Assembly (NCBI GenBank): GCA_005281725.1
Contig: SSBO01000109.1
Location: 1-11,529, forward strand
DNA length: 11,529 nt
From: Wuchereria bancrofti
Lineage: Eukaryota > Nematoda > Chromadorea > Rhabditida > Onchocercidae
Direction of reading: 5' to 3'
A program made the translations under genes and the position numbers. The notes under the pieces are model-generated. The model was given only the letters and a program-made list of their open reading frames with translations. It was not told the DNA's origin and did not search any database. Below, in pieces: positions 8,909-11,529 of the stretch. Numbering within the stretch: position 1 is the first letter of the stretch; each line of letters begins with the position of its first letter.

Positions 8909-8947
8909 TACTCGTGCAAAGTTTGGGAATTAAACTTTGCACGAGTA
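8909..8947 (+). repeat. perfect 16-bp inverted repeat with 7-base loop
   Basis: The arms 8909-8924 and 8932-8947 are exact reverse complements (TACTCGTGCAAAGTTT and its complement) around the loop GGGAATT, and a further U.G pair is possible outside. The arms are GC-richer than the flanks. A run of nine A bases follows at about 8950-8958. As RNA from either strand it would form a very stable hairpin. The stem is short for a microRNA precursor and the flanks do not extend it. A cruciform, a protein-binding palindrome or the remnant of a foldback element are other readings. Confidence 0.85.
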
Positions 8948-9110
8948 GAAAAAAAAATGAAAATTATATTTTTTGAAATATGTGCAAAATAAAATAAAAA
9001 TTAATAAAAATTCAGAAAAAAACAAGAGTTTAAATTAAAAAAAGAGGATAAAGCTAAATATTGCAGATATTTTCAAATAGTATTAACGACATTATACTGT
9101 CTTCAAATTA

Positions 9111-9293
9111 AAAAAAAAAAAAACTAAATCTAGTGTTCATAGGTTTATTATCATGTCTTCCACAACATTTAATTAATATTTCTATAATTGCTTAAAATAT
9201 TTTCACTATACACATGATAAAGCTATTACCAAAGATAAACCTTTCAAAATCTCAAAATCTATTTGAATTCAAATTTTTAATGGTAACTTTTTG
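9111..9293 (+). repeat. 183-bp direct repeat, copy 1 (likely assembly duplication)
   Basis: The segment starts in a run of A bases (9110-9123) and ends at GGTAACTTTTTG just before NNN. The same 183 bases follow the gap with an offset of 186. No coding potential or transposon ends are visible. Confidence 0.95.
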
Positions 9294-9296
9294 NNN
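9294..9296. other. three-N assembly gap
   Basis: NNN separates two identical 183-bp segments. The A run on either side (14 and 13 bases) is a plausible cause of the failed join. Confidence 0.95.
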
Positions 9297-9479
9297 AAAA
9301 AAAAAAAAACTAAATCTAGTGTTCATAGGTTTATTATCATGTCTTCCACAACATTTAATTAATATTTCTATAATTGCTTAAAATATTTTCACTATACACA
9401 TGATAAAGCTATTACCAAAGATAAACCTTTCAAAATCTCAAAATCTATTTGAATTCAAATTTTTAATGGTAACTTTTTG
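9297..9479 (+). repeat. 183-bp direct repeat, copy 2 (likely assembly duplication)
   Basis: This is identical to 9111-9293 across all the bases I compared, starting within the A run after NNN and ending at 9479. Unique sequence follows from 9480. Confidence 0.95.
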
Positions 9480-11049
9480 CTGATTATCCTGCCATTACTG
9501 TGAGCATAGGTATAACCGCATATTCTTTAACTAGCCATTATGTTATTATCATATATAAGTCTAGATGAAAAATATGGAAAATTTTCGAGAATGATAGGTG
9601 ATATCCAATCAGTGATAATAATCTTTACTATCATTAATCACTATTTGAGTACAACTGTAATGACAGAAAGCTGTGACGTGAAATATTTCATCATCATATT
9701 AAACTCATAGAGTTACTAAGCTCAATCATCTGTAGGTAATTTCAGCCTTTTAAATTTTATTGAAAATTTGAATACTAACAGAAATGACAGATGTATCTAC
9801 AAAAACAATAAAACGAATATTTTGAAAAAAAAGAAATCACAAAGCCAAATAACAAAAGACATTTCATCAGCATATGATTTGAAAATTACCACCTAAAATG
9901 ATCTAATAGTTTTGATGTTTGCATAGCATATTAAATATGTTTAAAAAAATCAAAATTATCATTCAATTTAAATATGCATTTATGTCAACTTCAAAGATAT
10001 TGAAATTCTTCAACAAAATTTATTCAAACTCATGTTCAACAAATGTATCAAAAGACAGCTAGCATCATGAATCTCACTGAGGTAATACCAGCACTGAGAG
10101 ATAACAGGGCTTAATTAAACTCTATTAATCATTGAAGTCATTTTTTTATAGCCTAAATTGATCGAAATTTATGAATGCTTTTCTTATTGTTATAAAAGTT
10201 GCAATAAATGAAAATGTAAGGATATAATTTATGATAAACTAATGGTACGAACAGGAAATGTCTTTTTTTCAGATTGAATTTTATGAATAAGATAGGTAAT
10301 AGCAGCAATATATCTAATAAAATAATGAAAATATCAATAAGATAATGAATAAAGAACTTAATTTTAAGGAGAGAAATTTGATAAATTGTAATGTAACTGA
10401 ATGCATTCCCCTAACAATTTCCAATAGCTAACCCATTATTTGTTAATTTTTGTTTCGAAACCTGAAATCGAATATATGCTTATAATTTGTATAGTTACAA
10501 ATGGGAAATTAAAGAATACTTACATTTTAAAATAGTTATTCCGTATTTCTAACATTTTATGTGTAAGATGCAATTTTCATTCTGTCTAGTTTGATATAAT
10601 CTCAGATAATGATACTTTTTTTTGCATATTAAATAGTTGGTTAATTTTTGTAAGAAAAACTGTGCAAAAAATAAACAAATAGTTAATTGACAAAAGACAA
10701 TAATGATCAATGGACAAATTAAATAATTGGATTAATTTAATAAGTAATTTACAAAAATTAGCAAACATTTACCCTAAATTAATTTTACCAAAGTAAATCG
10801 TTTAGAAAAGTGATGAATTTAATTTGTCATTAATTATTTCGATTTTTGATCATCAATTCTTGCACTTATACTTCTTTCTTTTGTTTCTAAACCAATATTC
10901 CAGCAGTTTACATCTCAGTTAGATCTAGTCGTAATTAAGCTAGTCTCAGTAGACCACAACAAGTCTAAATACTAAAATAACATAAAAAAGATAAACAAGC
11001 AGTATACGTACTACTGTTATGTATAATTTCATGTACTCACATATTCAAA
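9480..11049. other. AT-rich gene-poor stretch downstream of the sox-like gene
   Basis: No frame on either strand is convincing. The longest, minus 10586-10768, is made of AT-rich codons. A plus reading at about 10000-10110 of 36 codons ends MNLTEVIPALRDNRA and is too short to support. A TGACGTG word occurs at about 9673. Confidence 0.5.
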
Positions 11050-11369
11050 AACATTTTATGTATACATATTCGAAAAAATGTAATTTAGGTATTTAAAAAA
11101 GTAGAGCAAACAAGTTCAAAATTTGCATGCAAAACTATAGATAAAGATTGAGAATAATATTATGACAAATTTTTTAAGCTTAAAAATTTCAAAAATTAAT
11201 AAGTTTAACTAACGTACCTGAGTGAAAACGGCTATTCCGATTGCTTACGTTAAAAGATCACAAGTTGAAATATTGACAAAATAATTATAATTATGATAAT
11301 AATAATAGTATGGTGTAATAGTGTATGACGAAACAACGATAATGAGCATAATAAATAGTGCTGCAGGTG
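11050..11369 (-). other. probable 3' UTR of the sox-like gene
   Basis: This AT-rich stretch directly follows the stop codon. About 10 bases after the stop, the minus strand reads CTATTTATTATG, close to a UAUUUAUU AU-rich instability element. No AATAAA lies in the first 300 bases. The nearest variant is CATAAA at 11055-11060, so the left boundary given here is only a guess. A short ATA/TAA-rich run sits at about 11280-11310. The UTR could be longer or spliced (see the site at 11212-11230). Confidence 0.35.
11212..11230 (-). promoter_or_regulatory. composite acceptor/donor splice-like site after the stop codon
   Basis: On the minus strand the sequence reads TTTTCACTCAG followed at once by GTACGT. 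A pyrimidine-rich acceptor is thus fused to a donor-like hexamer, with the junction between 11218 and 11217. Such a zero-length-exon arrangement is the form of a recursive splice site. It could also be a plain acceptor or donor inside a spliced 3' UTR, or chance. It lies about 150 bases downstream of the sox-like stop. Confidence 0.2.
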
Positions 11370-11529
11370 TCACATGGATTGCATATGTTGCAATGGCAAT
11401 GTCATATGTTCTTCCATGGTACCATTGAGTGCGCCATACTGTAACCGAGGGCCCTGTGGCATGTACATGTTCATGGTTGCCGCTGCCGCTGCTGCGGCTG
11501 AAGCAGACGCCGAAGAAGATTCTTTGTGA
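11370..11529 (-). CDS. sox-2: C-terminal end of a SoxB-like (SOX2/SOX3 type) transcription factor, partial
   Basis: The minus strand is open from the window edge to a TGA at 11370-11372, giving 52 codons; the 5' part of the exon lies beyond the window. In order one sees a Ser/Ala-rich stretch, seven alanines, then MNMYMPQG, LQYGALNGT and LPLQHMQSM. Vertebrate SOX2 and SOX3 end with the same ordered blocks: an M-x-MYLP block, a Q-Y/G-rich stretch, a (A)xNGT block and a final (L/V)PL.H(M/I). SoxB proteins are nuclear HMG-box regulators of neural and progenitor fate, and their C-terminal part acts in transactivation. The segment is far GC-richer than its flanks, as expected of constrained coding sequence. 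The HMG box, which would prove the family, is not in view. The nematode sox-3 paralogue or another polyalanine regulator cannot be excluded. The Sox assignment rests on short motifs recalled from the family; that this is a terminal coding exon is firmer. Confidence 0.6.
   Translation of the reverse strand, partial: HKESSSASASAAAAAAATMNMYMPQGPRLQYGALNGTMEEHMTLPLQHMQSM

Larger units (their letters stand above)
8643..9110. other. AT-rich stretch carrying the perfect hairpin
   Basis: Apart from the 19-bp repeat pair and the hairpin at 8909-8947 this is simple AT-rich DNA. A donor-like TTTG before GTAAGTTAG occurs at about 8655, without a matching open exon. Confidence 0.5.

Noticed and set aside
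8909..8947. Spliced-leader-like words in the hairpin loop region (minus strand GTTTAATTCCCAA)
   Set aside because: It resembles part of nematode SL1 but lacks one base, diverges after CCCAA, and has no following donor or Sm-type site. It is chance similarity.
8909..8958. Bacterial-type intrinsic terminator
   Set aside because: The hairpin is followed by A bases on the plus strand and preceded by T bases on the minus strand, so neither strand has the stem-then-U order, and the DNA is eukaryotic.
1..11529. Endosymbiont (Wolbachia-type) insert, tRNA or rRNA genes, CRISPR array
   Set aside because: I saw no recognisable bacterial gene, no cloverleaf or rRNA sequence, and no regularly spaced repeats.

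Overview
The window is AT-rich eukaryotic DNA, roughly three quarters A+T, with many homopolymer runs, no dense bacterial-style ORFs and assembly Ns. Acceptor-like sites of the TTTTCAG type and an apparent nematode-like gene style make a nematode the best guess. A filarial worm is plausible, but nothing here proves the genus.

The only gene piece I am reasonably sure of lies at the right edge on the minus strand. It is the C-terminal 52 codons of a protein with a Ser/Ala-rich stretch, a run of seven alanines and a tail ordered MNMYMP, ALNGT, LPLQHM. That order matches the end of SoxB1 transcription factors (SOX2/SOX3), so the window looks like the 3' flank of a sox-2-like gene, whose HMG box would lie beyond the right edge. 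About 11 kb of mostly non-coding DNA follows the stop codon.

Left to right, the layout is as follows. At 510-1035 and 1414-1702 there are two stretches that look like decayed coding sequence with stops or frameshifts. At 2471-2835 there is a GC-richer island with a possible two-exon minus-strand small gene and a competing plus-strand reading. At 3834-3911 there is an orphan exon-like segment bounded by good splice signals. From 3912 to 5216 the sequence is gene-poor. At 5217-8642 a 1,713-bp segment is present twice, apparently exactly, with one N at the junction. At 8643-9110 lies a perfect 16-bp hairpin. At 9111-9479 a 183-bp segment is present twice on either side of NNN. From 9480 to about 11050 the sequence is gene-poor, and after that come the sox-like 3' UTR and last exon.

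Both duplications meet exactly at Ns and look like unmerged contig ends rather than biology. If both are artefacts, the true locus is about 9,630 bp rather than 11,529. I found no RNA gene, complete mobile element, CRISPR array or new multi-gene system. The points most worth a second look are the sox-like gene desert, the perfect hairpin at 8909-8947, the small-gene candidate and the assembly errors.
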